A program made the translations under genes and the position numbers. Shown in pieces: positions 7,219-15,989 of a stretch of DNA of 16,147 bases. Position 1 is the first letter of the stretch. Every line of letters begins with the position of its first letter. The DNA lies in the NCBI GenBank assembly GCA_910579845.1, contig CAJTWL010000043.1:1-16147 (forward strand), in the 5' to 3' direction. The stretch is from an uncultured Muribaculaceae bacterium. Lineage in GTDB: Bacteria > Bacteroidota > Bacteroidia > Bacteroidales > Muribaculaceae. The notes under the pieces were generated by a model. The model had not been told where the DNA came from. It saw only the letters and a program-made list of their open reading frames with translations, and searched no databases.

Positions 7219-8673
7219 ATGAAAAAAATCTATCTTTTTGCCTTGACGGGCATTTTTGCTGTGTTGCCGGGTTTTGGTGCTGCTCCACAGTTGCGGATCT
7301 CAGGAGGAGCACCCGATACAATAACTTCAGCTTCAACCGTGCTTGTCGGAGTTACCGATCCGGGTGCCTCTGCTATGATCAACGGTAAAGTCACAAAAGT
7401 CTATAAAACCGGTTCTTTTGGAGCGAAAGTTGATCTTGAACCCGGTGTAAATAATGTAGTAATAGATGTTTTTCATGGTTCTGATACGACCCGCAAAACA
7501 GTTTCCATCTATCGCAAACAGCATGTCCGGAAAGTAAGTAAGAAGTCGGAGGCTCCGCTCATGCTTTTCGCGGTTCCAAAGGTTATTGAAACAAAAAAAG
7601 GAGCATATCTGCAATATGGCGACGGAGATGATCGTCTTGGCGGCTCTAAGATGGGTTTTATAGATTCCGGTATACGCCTTGTCGTTGACGGAGAAAGAGG
7701 ATCGCTTTACAGAGTGCGGTTGGCTGTCGATAGAGTGTCTTATATCCAGAAATCGTATGCGAGTTTGGTTGATGCCTCACTCCCGGAAGTTGTGAATACA
7801 GGAAAATGGACTATTGTAAATGAAGGTAAGATTGATAAGATAACAGTGGCTCTTCCAAAACGACTTGCGTGGCATGCGACCACAGGTTTACAGCCCAATG
7901 AGATCAATATCGATTTATTCGGGGCTTTCGACAATTCCAACTGGATTATGCAACGGTCACTCGATCTCGGAATAATTGATTATATAAACTTCCAACAAGT
8001 TTCATCGGACGTTTATCGTATCATAATCCGATTGAAGGGAGAATCCAACTGGGGCTATGATATAGGATATGATGAAGCTTCTACAAATCTTAGAATAAAA
8101 GTGCGTCACAGACCCAAATCATTGCGGCTTCGCGATCTTACAATCGGCCTTGACGCCGGTCACGGAGGAAATAATTCCGGTGCGGTATCGCCATCCGGCA
8201 TGGAGGAGAAAGATGTTAATCTTGATATTGTAAAAAGACTTAAAGCATTGCTCGAAAATAAGGGAGCTTCTGTGATCCTGACCCGTAGCGATGATTCCGC
8301 GTTATCAATGACTGAGCGTAAACGGATATGGTCTGATGCGAATGTGGATATTTCAATATCTGTGCATAACAATGCAGGTGGGTCAGCTCTTGATTCTCCC
8401 GGTACGTCTGTATATTATAAACATTTATTCTGCAGACCGTTTGCAGAAGTCATGTGTCGTAGTATGCTTGAGACAGGTCTTCCGTTTTACGGACTTGTTG
8501 GCAATTTCAATTTCTCACTTGTCGGACCTACAATCTGTCCGACCTGCCTTGTTGAAGGAGCATTTATGTCCTCTCTTGCAGAAGAGGAGAAGCTTGCCGA
8601 TCCTGAGTTCAGGCAGCTTATGGCAAAAAAAATATTTGAAGGTCTCTGCAACTATCTGAAATCTGTAGAATAA
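7219..8673 (+). CDS. Secreted N-acetylmuramoyl-L-alanine amidase (Amidase_3) with Ig-like N-terminal region
   Basis: This is a zinc-dependent enzyme that cleaves the bond between N-acetylmuramic acid and L-alanine in peptidoglycan. Residues 1-21 form a signal peptide. Residues about 30-100 look like a small Ig-like beta domain (VTDPGASAMINGK, LEPGVNNVVIDVF). A beta-rich middle part of unknown fold runs to about 300. The Amidase_3 domain covers about 307-480: Zn ligands H315 (DAGHGG), E329 or E330 (GMEEKDVNL) and H383 (SVHNNA), and catalytic E446 (VEGAFMS). At 484 residues it is longer than catalytic-only amidases because of the N-terminal modules, which probably handle localisation or wall binding. 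It is the last gene of the plus-strand run, 19 nt after the acyltransferase, and is followed by a strong terminator. Confidence 0.92.
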   Translation: MKKIYLFALTGIFAVLPGFGAAPQLRISGGAPDTITSASTVLVGVTDPGASAMINGKVTKVYKTGSFGAKVDLEPGVNNVVIDVFHGSDTTRKTVSIYRKQHVRKVSKKSEAPLMLFAVPKVIETKKGAYLQYGDGDDRLGGSKMGFIDSGIRLVVDGERGSLYRVRLAVDRVSYIQKSYASLVDASLPEVVNTGKWTIVNEGKIDKITVALPKRLAWHATTGLQPNEINIDLFGAFDNSNWIMQRSLDLGIIDYINFQQVSSDVYRIIIRLKGESNWGYDIGYDEASTNLRIKVRHRPKSLRLRDLTIGLDAGHGGNNSGAVSPSGMEEKDVNLDIVKRLKALLENKGASVILTRSDDSALSMTERKRIWSDANVDISISVHNNAGGSALDSPGTSVYYKHLFCRPFAEVMCRSMLETGLPFYGLVGNFNFSLVGPTICPTCLVEGAFMSSLAEEEKLADPEFRQLMAKKIFEGLCNYLKSVE

Positions 8674-8696
8674 TATACCATCTTTCCGGTTTATCC

Positions 8697-8759
8697 ATAT
8701 CCTCATACAAAAATAACCTCGGAGATCGGACTTCCGAGGTTATTTTTGTATGAGGATAT
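8697..8759. terminator. Bidirectional intrinsic terminator, perfect 27-bp stem
   Basis: Arms at 8697-8723 and 8733-8759 are perfectly complementary over 27 bp around a 9-nt loop. The core CCTCGGA/TCCGAGG is flanked by A-rich and T-rich segments, so each strand reads as a GC-rich stem followed by a TTATTTTT-type run. It fills the 88-bp gap between the stops of the converging amidase and amylase genes, as expected for a terminator shared by both. Confidence 0.9.
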
Positions 8760-8761
8760 TA

Positions 8762-10516
8762 TTATTTTACGACTTTGTAGATTGCGGATGAGCAGCCTCC
8801 AAGAGAGAATTGAGTGCCTTTCTTGGTGGTTTTTACTGATGTCTTTCCGTCGGAAAGGAGACAGTCAAGTTTGCCTTCCGGAAGCTCAACAGTCGCTTTT
8901 ACTGCTTTCCCACCGGGATTGAGCGCTACAACATATGTGCCTTCGGCACTTGTACGGGTGTAGATCCAAGGATATGGTTTAGACATGTCGCTGACTGTGA
9001 CCCAGTCACCAAGGTTGCCAAGAGTCGGGTGGTCGTGACGGACCTTGTTGACTCTTCTTACATGGTTCAATACGGAGTTTGGATCCTGTTCCTGAGTCGC
9101 TACTGTCAGTTTGCCTCCATCAGTAAATACAGGCAGGAAGAGCTTTTCGGGAGCAGCTGTAGAGAAGCCTGCATTCTTTGTGTTATCCCACTGCATAGGT
9201 GTACGTGTACCGCTTCGTTCCTCACGTGAACCCTCTACACTCGGCAGCCCTTTGACATTACGCATCATAATCTCGTCTCCGAAGTGAATGAACGGTACAC
9301 CGGGCATCGTAAGAAGCCAAGTCATAAAAGTCTTGATCTGATCCGGAGTATCGCGACCCTCTGAGTTCAGACGGTTTATGTCATGATTTGCAGAGAATAG
9401 AGAGATATAACCGTAATCTTTGGATGCGAGATACTGTTTGTTGAACTCTTCGACAAACTTGTCATAGGCACCGATGCCGGTTTTCTCAAAATAAGCATCC
9501 TTACCTACACTTTTACCGGGACTGGTTCCTCTGGTAATCTGCTTAAAGCCGGGACTTCGGTGTATAAGCAGGAAATCGCAATCGAAGCCGGCAGGGCATG
9601 ATTGTGATGGATTTCCCCATTCAGAGATAAGCACTTTTCCGGGATATTCACGGTCTATCCATTCACGCATCTCATTCCAAAGCTTTTGTGTCTCCTTCTT
9701 GTCTTTATCGTTCTTTACAAGAGAAGCCGCCATATCGACACGGAAACCGTCAACACCAAGATCAAACCAGTAAGCCATGATGTTTTTCAGTTCGCGGCGT
9801 ACAGCTTTGGGTCCGGGGGCGTCTACCGGCTGTTGCCATGGTTTTGACGGATCCGGATTAGCATAGCCGAAATTAAGTGCCGGCTGGCAAGGATAGTAGT
9901 TGCGGTAGTAATATTCTCCTGTATATTTGCCATCTTTGGGTTCACCCGGATTCGCCTCTTTTGTAGGAACCCATAGACCGAGTTTTGAATCCTGTGGATT
10001 AGGTGTCTTGTAGCGTTTCTCGATGTCTTTTTTATCTTTGTCGGAAATGGAGTCTACAAAGATATAATAGTCTGCGTAACGTCCGTCTTTACCCTCTGTT
10101 GCGGCTTTCCTGAACCACTGGTGTTGGTTTGAAGAGTGTCCCGGAACAAGATCAAGACATACTTTCAGCCCACGTTTGTGAGCTTCGTCAACAAGGTTCT
10201 TAAGGTCGGTTTTTGTACCGAAACGTGGATCTATATTAAAATAATCCTTTATGTCATATCCTCCGTCAAACCAGCCGGACTCGAAGATAGGATTCATCCA
10301 TATGGCATCTACGCCAAGACTTTTTACATAATCAAGTTTTGAAGTGATACCCGGCAAGTCTCCTATACCGTTGCCGTCTGAATCCATGAATGAACACGGA
10401 TAGATGTCGTAGAAAACGGCACTGCGTATCCAATCGGGAGTAGTTTTATGTGCAAACATAGAACCGGATGCAAGCATCGTGGCTGCCGCCGCTACAAGCA
10501 ATTTGGAAAGTTTCAT
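8762..10516 (-). CDS. Secreted GH13 alpha-amylase-family glycoside hydrolase
   Basis: A 584-residue glycosidase with an N-terminal signal peptide (about residues 1-22), so it acts in the periplasm or at the cell surface on alpha-glucans or maltooligosaccharides. The (beta/alpha)8 barrel starts near residue 28 and includes a calcium-site-like DSDGNGIGD at 45-53. The catalytic triad is complete: nucleophile D261 (DGFRVDMA), acid/base E299 (ISEWG) and transition-state D379 (ANHD). Conserved region I reads DLVPGHSS instead of the common DxVxNH. A C-terminal beta domain of about 80 residues ends the protein. The DSDGNGIGD loop is typical of the oligo-1,6-glucosidase and neopullulanase side of GH13, so short maltodextrins may be preferred. 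No susC/susD pair lies next to it. The gene starts 53 bp after thyA. Confidence 0.9.
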   Translation of the reverse strand: MKLSKLLVAAAATMLASGSMFAHKTTPDWIRSAVFYDIYPCSFMDSDGNGIGDLPGITSKLDYVKSLGVDAIWMNPIFESGWFDGGYDIKDYFNIDPRFGTKTDLKNLVDEAHKRGLKVCLDLVPGHSSNQHQWFRKAATEGKDGRYADYYIFVDSISDKDKKDIEKRYKTPNPQDSKLGLWVPTKEANPGEPKDGKYTGEYYYRNYYPCQPALNFGYANPDPSKPWQQPVDAPGPKAVRRELKNIMAYWFDLGVDGFRVDMAASLVKNDKDKKETQKLWNEMREWIDREYPGKVLISEWGNPSQSCPAGFDCDFLLIHRSPGFKQITRGTSPGKSVGKDAYFEKTGIGAYDKFVEEFNKQYLASKDYGYISLFSANHDINRLNSEGRDTPDQIKTFMTWLLTMPGVPFIHFGDEIMMRNVKGLPSVEGSREERSGTRTPMQWDNTKNAGFSTAAPEKLFLPVFTDGGKLTVATQEQDPNSVLNHVRRVNKVRHDHPTLGNLGDWVTVSDMSKPYPWIYTRTSAEGTYVVALNPGGKAVKATVELPEGKLDCLLSDGKTSVKTTKKGTQFSLGGCSSAIYKVVK

Positions 10517-10542
10517 AATTAAGTCAGTTTGGGATATTAGTT

Positions 10543-10574
10543 TAAAGTTAAGTGATATTATTTATTTTTTCAAA
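10543..10574 (-). promoter_or_regulatory. Possible promoter of the GH13 gene
   Basis: On the minus strand TTTG (10574-10571) is followed after 20 nt by TAACTTTA (10550-10543), one base off the TAnnTTTG box. The -33 element overlaps the thyA stop codon. The predicted leader is about 20 nt. It would allow amylase expression independent of thyA; no terminator is visible between the two genes. Confidence 0.45.
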
Positions 10575-11364
10575 CTGAGACCTGTCCTTTTATGGCCGGG
10601 TAAGGATCGTAATCCTCAAGTTTGAAATCAGAATATTTGAAGTCAAATATGTTTTTTATCTCAGGATTTATCACCATACGCGGTAATTTACGTGGAGTGC
10701 GTTCAAGTTGAGTGTTTACCTGATCGAGATGATTCAGATAAATATGCGCGTCTCCGAGTGTATGGATAAACTCACCGGGCTTCAGACCGCAGACCTGAGC
10801 CGCCATCATGCACAGAAGTGCATAACTTGCAATGTTGAATGGAACTCCAAGGAAGCAGTCAGCACTACGCTGATAAAGCTGCAGTGACAGTTTTCCGTCG
10901 CAAACGTAAAACTGAAAGAATGCGTGGCAAGGCGGCAGATTCATATTCTTGATATCTCCCACATTCCAAGCGTTGACAATTATACGTCGTGAGTCGGGAT
11001 TGTTCTTTATAGTATCGATTACTTCTGATATCTGATCTATATGACCACCTTCATAGTCGGGCCAGGAACGCCACTGATAGCCGTAAATGTGCCCGAGCTC
11101 TCCATCCTCATCAGCCCATTCATTCCATATTCTTACACCGTTCTCCTGAAGATACTTTACATTTGTGTCTCCGGCGAGAAACCATAGCAGTTCGTGAATG
11201 ATACTCTTAAGATGCACCTTCTTGGTTGTAAGCAAAGGAAAACCTTCGCTGAGATCGAATCGCATCTGGTATCCGAATGTGGAAATGGTGCCGGTTCCGG
11301 TACGGTCGTGTTTTCTGTGACCATCCTTAAGGATATGTTTTATAAGGTCAATATATTGTTTCAT
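10570..11364 (-). CDS. thyA: Thymidylate synthase
   Basis: This cytoplasmic enzyme converts dUMP and methylenetetrahydrofolate to dTMP and dihydrofolate. The product has 264 residues, the same length as the E. coli enzyme. The catalytic cysteine is C146 in LPPCHAFF; the folate and dUMP-binding segments LYQRSADCFLGVPFN and the C-terminal PAIKGQVSV are present. The ATG at 11364 was chosen because the conserved MKQYIDLIKHIL begins there; a longer frame to 11703 is open but is antisense-frame sequence inside the iron-sulfur gene. It starts 22 nt after the iron-sulfur gene. folA, a frequent partner of thyA, is not the next gene. Confidence 0.98.
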   Translation of the reverse strand: MKQYIDLIKHILKDGHRKHDRTGTGTISTFGYQMRFDLSEGFPLLTTKKVHLKSIIHELLWFLAGDTNVKYLQENGVRIWNEWADEDGELGHIYGYQWRSWPDYEGGHIDQISEVIDTIKNNPDSRRIIVNAWNVGDIKNMNLPPCHAFFQFYVCDGKLSLQLYQRSADCFLGVPFNIASYALLCMMAAQVCGLKPGEFIHTLGDAHIYLNHLDQVNTQLERTPRKLPRMVINPEIKNIFDFKYSDFKLEDYDPYPAIKGQVSV

Positions 11365-11386
11365 AAGAAGATTGTTATCGTTATGA

Positions 11387-12208
11387 TCATTGAGTCGCAC
11401 GCTGTTTGCGTTGGAAGAGAGGAGAGGCAGGACGGCTGCGGTTCGCCTGGTAATGTATCGCGTCATTATCGCATACTGCAAGACAATCGAAGCACCTGAC
11501 GCATCTTGAGTTGTCAACGATTCTTTCGGATATCTTGATACAAGATGCTCTGCATATCTCTTCGCATTTTCCACATGAAATGCATTTGTCGGGATCCAGT
11601 TCGATATGATAAAAATAATGGTCGTGAAGCATTCCCATTGCTGTGCCGTAAGGGCATACCTGCGTGCAATAATCCCTCCCTGCAATGTATGAATATATGC
11701 CAAGACAAATTATTGATACAATACCTGCCAGAATACCTGTAAGACTTCCGATGCCGAGGTTTATCCAAGTCGATTCAACAGCTGACGGTCTCACTATCGA
11801 AGCTATGTTGCGCATGATGTTCCAGGGCTCTATAAGATAGGGAACGGCTACAAGACCAGGAAGAAGACAGATGACGTATATGGCAAGGATATGTACTGAC
11901 CAGCGTTTTTGAGGCTTATAGGAAAATACTTTCTTTTGTTTGCCTGTTTTTTTACGTAACCATATGAAAAAGTCGTTCAGTGTGCCCACCGGACACACTG
12001 AAGAACAATAGACTCTACCGAAAATAATTGTTATCACCATCCATACGAGAGTTACACCGATGGTGACTGTAAGGCTTGAAATAAGAATCTGTGATTTTTC
12101 TGAAATCATGGCCATAGGATGTATCTGAGGTCCTATTATCAGGTAGACCACAGTAGCCACGAAAAATAACGTGGTTATAAATATGCGGAAAACTCTTAAC
12201 TGTCGCAT
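11387..12208 (-). CDS. NapH/CcoG-like membrane-bound 4Fe-4S protein
   Basis: A 273-residue polyferredoxin-type membrane protein. Hydrophobic segments lie near residues 8-25, 42-63, 106-126 and 155-177. Two CxxxCP motifs typical of NapH and related proteins are at C68-C72 and C181-C185. Two ferredoxin-type 4Fe-4S motifs follow: C209/C212/C215/C219 and C236/C239/C242/C246 (CVRCFDCLAVC). Such proteins pass electrons between the membrane and a partner, but no nitrate reductase, cbb3 oxidase or Rnf genes are nearby, so the partner is unknown. The C-terminus ends in a basic, non-conserved tail. It lies 57 nt after yidC and 22 nt before thyA on the same strand, so it is probably part of that operon. 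Confidence 0.85.
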   Translation of the reverse strand: MRQLRVFRIFITTLFFVATVVYLIIGPQIHPMAMISEKSQILISSLTVTIGVTLVWMVITIIFGRVYCSSVCPVGTLNDFFIWLRKKTGKQKKVFSYKPQKRWSVHILAIYVICLLPGLVAVPYLIEPWNIMRNIASIVRPSAVESTWINLGIGSLTGILAGIVSIICLGIYSYIAGRDYCTQVCPYGTAMGMLHDHYFYHIELDPDKCISCGKCEEICRASCIKISERIVDNSRCVRCFDCLAVCDNDAIHYQANRSRPASPLFQRKQRATQ

Positions 12209-12265
12209 ATTTCAGGATTCTTTACGGTTTTCAGATTCTATCTCCCAACCTTATCGGAGATTGAA

Positions 12266-14353
12266 TTATCTTCTTTTCCCTTTCTGTTGTTCGCGCAGCA
12301 TTGCCTGTTGCTGACGCTGCATCTCCTCAAGACGAGCCATGAAACCAGATTTCTTACGTGGCTTTTTTGCATTCTCAGCCATTGCTTTGCGTACATCTTC
12401 TTCTTTGATTATGAATCGGAAAGAATATGTCTGTACAATGGTTATAAGCAGTGAGAGGAAATAGTAGTACGATAGTCCGGCAGCGTAATTGTTAAAGAAT
12501 ACCAGGAAGAAGAGCGGCATAAGATACATCATCCATTTCATGCCAGGCATCTGCGATGGCTGGTTCTGCATGTTGATATAGGTGTAGATGATGTTTGTCG
12601 CTGTCATTAGCAGACAGAAAAGAGAAAGATGGTTTCCGAAATATTCCGTTACCAATGGTATGTTTCCGCTCCATGATACTATTGCGTCAGGAGCCGAGAG
12701 ATCATGAGCCCATAGGAAACTCTGACCGCGCAACTCGATACAGCTCGGGAAGAAGCTGAACATCGCAAACAGGATAGGCATCTGAAGAAGCATCGGCAGA
12801 CATCCCGACATCGGGCTTGCACCTGCCTTTGAATACAGCGCCATCGTTTTCTGCTGACGTATCATGGCATTCTCGGTACCGGGGTATTTGTCGTTTATTG
12901 CCTTGATATCCGGTGCCAGCACACGCATCTTTGCCTGACTTTTATAGCTCTTGTAGGTAAGAGGGAATAGTACCAGCTTGATAAGAATAGTGAGCAGCAG
13001 TATAATGATTCCATAGTTGGAGATATATTTGCCGAGGAATGTAAATACCGGGATAATCACTCCGGTGTTGATCCAGCGGAATAGGCTCCATCCCAAAGGA
13101 ATAAGCTTGGTCATTTTAAGATCTTCACCTACCTCTATCTCTTTATCAAGATGAGAGAGAAGCGGGTACAGATTCGGACCTATATAAAGATGGAAGTTTA
13201 CCGGATTCTCGGAATTCCAGTCATAGTCATTCATTACAGCTACGGTAGACAGATTCTTCAGGTAGTCCGCTCCTTTTATTATTTCGGAGTTAAAGTCGGC
13301 AGTGTTGAACGGACGGTCTGCAATCATCACTGTCGAGAAGAACTGGTTCTTGAATCCTATCCAGCGTATTTTAGCCTTTCTCTCCTCGGAATCATCTTTA
13401 GCCTCTGACAGATTTTCTACGGAACCTCCTGCAAATTTATAGAACAGACCGGAGTTGCGTTCCTCGAACATACGGCCTTTCTCCTGTCGGCGAATATCCT
13501 GTTGCCAGTCAAGACCGAGGTTGCGCGCATTGCTTTGGACGATAGGAGCCATGTTGTGCTGCACGATTCTCATTCGGACAACATAGCTGTCTGTTTTGGG
13601 TAATGTATATTCAATACCCCAGTAAGCGTCAGGAGCCATCTCCAAAGCCATAAGAACGGTTGTGTCGCTGGTCTGTCTGGGAGTGAAATAAAGGTCTGCC
13701 GTCTCCACTGCCTGCGGAAGGGGGAGCTGGAAGTTGAATTTGTTTCTGTCACCCTCGAAAATTACAACAGGTTTTTTCTCCCTTTTTGTCTCATCGGAAG
13801 AATATTCTGTATCATAGTCCTTAAGCTCCGCTCTGGTTATAGAACCTGATTTAGAGCTTAGTTCAAGCTTGATGACATTGTTTTCAAGAGTCCGTTTTTC
13901 ATTGGTTCCTGCAAGGAATCTTGAGAATTTGCCGTATTTCCCCATGGATGTGGAGAGCTCGCGCACTGTTGCGAGAGCTTTGCGCTGTCGGTCAAGACCA
14001 ATCTTTTTGACATCTTTTCCGGTGATATCGCTCCATGCGAGTTTGTCACCCTGTACGTCAACCGTTCCATATATGGAATCTCCGACCAATGTCAGGTCGA
14101 CAGGACCTTGAACGAGGTGATATGCGCGGGTGGAATCGCCTAATGTCTCGGGAACACCATTCTCCATGATGTTGTTTACCAGCCATCCGCGTTCTGTGCG
14201 CGAAAGGGAATCGAGAGTTGTGGCAACCGGTGTTTCCTGTTCAGCAGGGGAGTCGCTTACTTTTATATTATCTTCGTTTTTGGGCTGCAGCCACATGAAG
14301 ATCAAAAATACGGCGAGCATGCACAGCAGACCGTTGAGAGTGTTTTTATCCAT
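12266..14353 (-). CDS. yidC: Membrane protein insertase YidC
   Basis: YidC inserts and folds inner-membrane proteins, alone or with the Sec translocon. The 695-residue product is of the long Gram-negative type: one N-terminal span (about residues 7-23), a large periplasmic domain (about 30-425), then the conserved insertase core from about 430 with the YKSYKSQAKMRVLAPDIKAI region (about 467-486) and further spans near 510-535, 570-590 and 610-650. Around residue 459 the hydrophilic-groove arginine of E. coli YidC is replaced by lysine (ILIKLVLFPLT). The C-terminal tail is rich in K, R and Q, as expected for ribosome contact. The start is 3 nt after the pyrG stop, so it is very likely co-transcribed with pyrG. 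Confidence 0.97.
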   Translation of the reverse strand: MDKNTLNGLLCMLAVFLIFMWLQPKNEDNIKVSDSPAEQETPVATTLDSLSRTERGWLVNNIMENGVPETLGDSTRAYHLVQGPVDLTLVGDSIYGTVDVQGDKLAWSDITGKDVKKIGLDRQRKALATVRELSTSMGKYGKFSRFLAGTNEKRTLENNVIKLELSSKSGSITRAELKDYDTEYSSDETKREKKPVVIFEGDRNKFNFQLPLPQAVETADLYFTPRQTSDTTVLMALEMAPDAYWGIEYTLPKTDSYVVRMRIVQHNMAPIVQSNARNLGLDWQQDIRRQEKGRMFEERNSGLFYKFAGGSVENLSEAKDDSEERKAKIRWIGFKNQFFSTVMIADRPFNTADFNSEIIKGADYLKNLSTVAVMNDYDWNSENPVNFHLYIGPNLYPLLSHLDKEIEVGEDLKMTKLIPLGWSLFRWINTGVIIPVFTFLGKYISNYGIIILLLTILIKLVLFPLTYKSYKSQAKMRVLAPDIKAINDKYPGTENAMIRQQKTMALYSKAGASPMSGCLPMLLQMPILFAMFSFFPSCIELRGQSFLWAHDLSAPDAIVSWSGNIPLVTEYFGNHLSLFCLLMTATNIIYTYINMQNQPSQMPGMKWMMYLMPLFFLVFFNNYAAGLSYYYFLSLLITIVQTYSFRFIIKEEDVRKAMAENAKKPRKKSGFMARLEEMQRQQQAMLREQQKGKRR

Positions 14354-14356
14354 GTT

Positions 14357-15976
14357 CTATTTTTTCGAGTCGCCGAATTTTATCGCGGCTTTTATAAAGG
14401 ATATAAAGAGTGGATTTGGATTTAATACTGTAGACTGATATTCGGGATGGTATTGTGTGCCGACAAACCATGTGAGTTCCGGAATCTGGACAACCTCTAC
14501 CAATCCGGTGTCAGGATTCTCTCCGACACAATGCATTCCGGCGTTTTCAAATCTTTCACGATAATCTCCGTTGAACTCGAAACGGTGACGGTGACGTTCG
14601 CGTATATTGAGTTTGCCGTAAGCTTCAGCCGGGATGGAACCTTCTTTAAGACGGCAGTCGTATGCACCTAGGCGCATCGTACCTCCCATGTTTGAGATGC
14701 TTTTCTGTTCCTCCATAAGGTCAATGACATTGTGAGAGGTTTTCGTATCCATTTCTGTAGAGTTCGCATCTGTGTAGCCAAGTACGTTGCGGGCGAATTC
14801 TATGACCATACATTGCATGCCGAGACATATTCCAAATGTCGGGATATTGTGTTCCCGACACCATTTAAGAGCCACAAACTTTCCCTCTATTCCACGCTGA
14901 CCGAATCCGGGAGCTATAATGATACCGTCCATTCCGTTGAGTTTCTCATCCACATTGGATTCATTTAGTTTCTCGGAATGGATATATATGAGTTCGAGCT
15001 TATGGTCGCAGTAGGTCGCGGCTTGCATAAGAGATTCGCTGATAGATTTGTATGCATCCTGAAGTTCGACATATTTACCTACCAGGCCGATTGTCACAGT
15101 GTCGGCGGCAGTGTCGAGCTTATGAAGGAATGTGTTCCATGCTGTAAGATCCGGTTCTCCGTCTGTATCGCATCCGGTAAGTCGCAACACCTGTGTGTCA
15201 AGACCTTGCGCGTGCATCATAAGTGGAACCTCGTAGATTGTAGGTGCATCAAGACTCTGGATTACAGCTTCTGTCGATACATTGCAGAATTGTGCTACCT
15301 TGCGACGCATGGACGCAGGCAGCTCTTTCTCTGTACGCAGTACAAGAATATCGGGCTGAATGCCGATTGCCTGCAACTGCTTGACAGAGTGCTGGGTCGG
15401 CTTCGTTTTAAGTTCTTTGGCAGCTTTCAGATATGGCACATATGTGAGATGAATACTCAAAGCATTCCTGCCCATTTCCCATTTCAACTGACGTACAGCT
15501 TCCAGAAACGGAGTTGACTCGATATCGCCTACAGTTCCTCCTATCTCCGTAATTACAAAATCGTATTTGCCGGTATTGCCCAGACTTTTTATATTTCTTT
15601 TAATTTCGTCTGTAATATGCGGTATGATCTGTACTGTCTTTCCGAGATAGTCGCCACGACGCTCCTTGTCAATTACCGACTGGTAAACCCTACCGGTGGT
15701 TACATTGTTGGCACGCGTTGTCTGGATGTTGGTAAATCTTTCGTAATGTCCCAAGTCAAGGTCTGCCTCATGCCCGTCTACTGTGACGTAGCATTCTCCA
15801 TGTTCGTAAGGATTGAGTGTGCCCGGATCAATGTTGATGTATGGGTCGAATTTCTGAATTGTGACATTGTATCCCCTTGAAAGGAGAAGACGTGCCAAAG
15901 ATGAGGAGATGATCCCTTTTCCAAGGGATGAAACCACTCCTCCGGTAACAAAGATGTATTTTGTCTCCACGTTCAT
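14357..15976 (-). CDS. pyrG: CTP synthase
   Basis: CTP synthase makes CTP from UTP using ATP and glutamine. The 539-residue protein has the full two-domain layout. The amidoligase domain starts with KYIFVTGGVVSSLGKGI, which holds the P-loop at about residues 12-22, and contains the DPYINIDPGTLNPYEHGE segment. The C-terminal class I glutamine amidotransferase domain has nucleophile C384 (GICLGMQ), the oxyanion region GFGQRG, and the H/E pair in QYHPEYQS. The ATG at 15976 is at the conserved family start, just after a good promoter. It heads the minus-strand run pyrG, yidC, iron-sulfur protein, thyA. No U-run attenuator like that of Gram-positive pyrG is visible in the very short leader. Confidence 0.98.
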   Translation of the reverse strand: MNVETKYIFVTGGVVSSLGKGIISSSLARLLLSRGYNVTIQKFDPYINIDPGTLNPYEHGECYVTVDGHEADLDLGHYERFTNIQTTRANNVTTGRVYQSVIDKERRGDYLGKTVQIIPHITDEIKRNIKSLGNTGKYDFVITEIGGTVGDIESTPFLEAVRQLKWEMGRNALSIHLTYVPYLKAAKELKTKPTQHSVKQLQAIGIQPDILVLRTEKELPASMRRKVAQFCNVSTEAVIQSLDAPTIYEVPLMMHAQGLDTQVLRLTGCDTDGEPDLTAWNTFLHKLDTAADTVTIGLVGKYVELQDAYKSISESLMQAATYCDHKLELIYIHSEKLNESNVDEKLNGMDGIIIAPGFGQRGIEGKFVALKWCREHNIPTFGICLGMQCMVIEFARNVLGYTDANSTEMDTKTSHNVIDLMEEQKSISNMGGTMRLGAYDCRLKEGSIPAEAYGKLNIRERHRHRFEFNGDYRERFENAGMHCVGENPDTGLVEVVQIPELTWFVGTQYHPEYQSTVLNPNPLFISFIKAAIKFGDSKK

Positions 15977-15989
15977 GGTGTTTTGACTG

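Noticed and set aside
10524..10578. 8-bp inverted repeat (TCAGTTTG/CAAACTGA) between thyA and the GH13 gene as a terminator
   Set aside because: The loop is 39 nt, the stem is AT-rich and no uridine run follows, so it is more likely chance.
11365..11703. N-terminal extension of the thyA reading frame by 113 codons
   Set aside because: The extra residues do not resemble thymidylate synthase, the conserved start is at 11364, and the region is coding for the iron-sulfur protein in another frame.
12209..12265. Separate promoter for the iron-sulfur gene (TAAGGTTG on the minus strand)
   Set aside because: The -7 match is imperfect and no TTTG or TTG lies at the right distance; co-transcription with yidC is simpler.
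14978..15517. 179-codon plus-strand open frame opposite pyrG
   Set aside because: It is antisense to the conserved core of pyrG, has no promoter and does not resemble a known protein.
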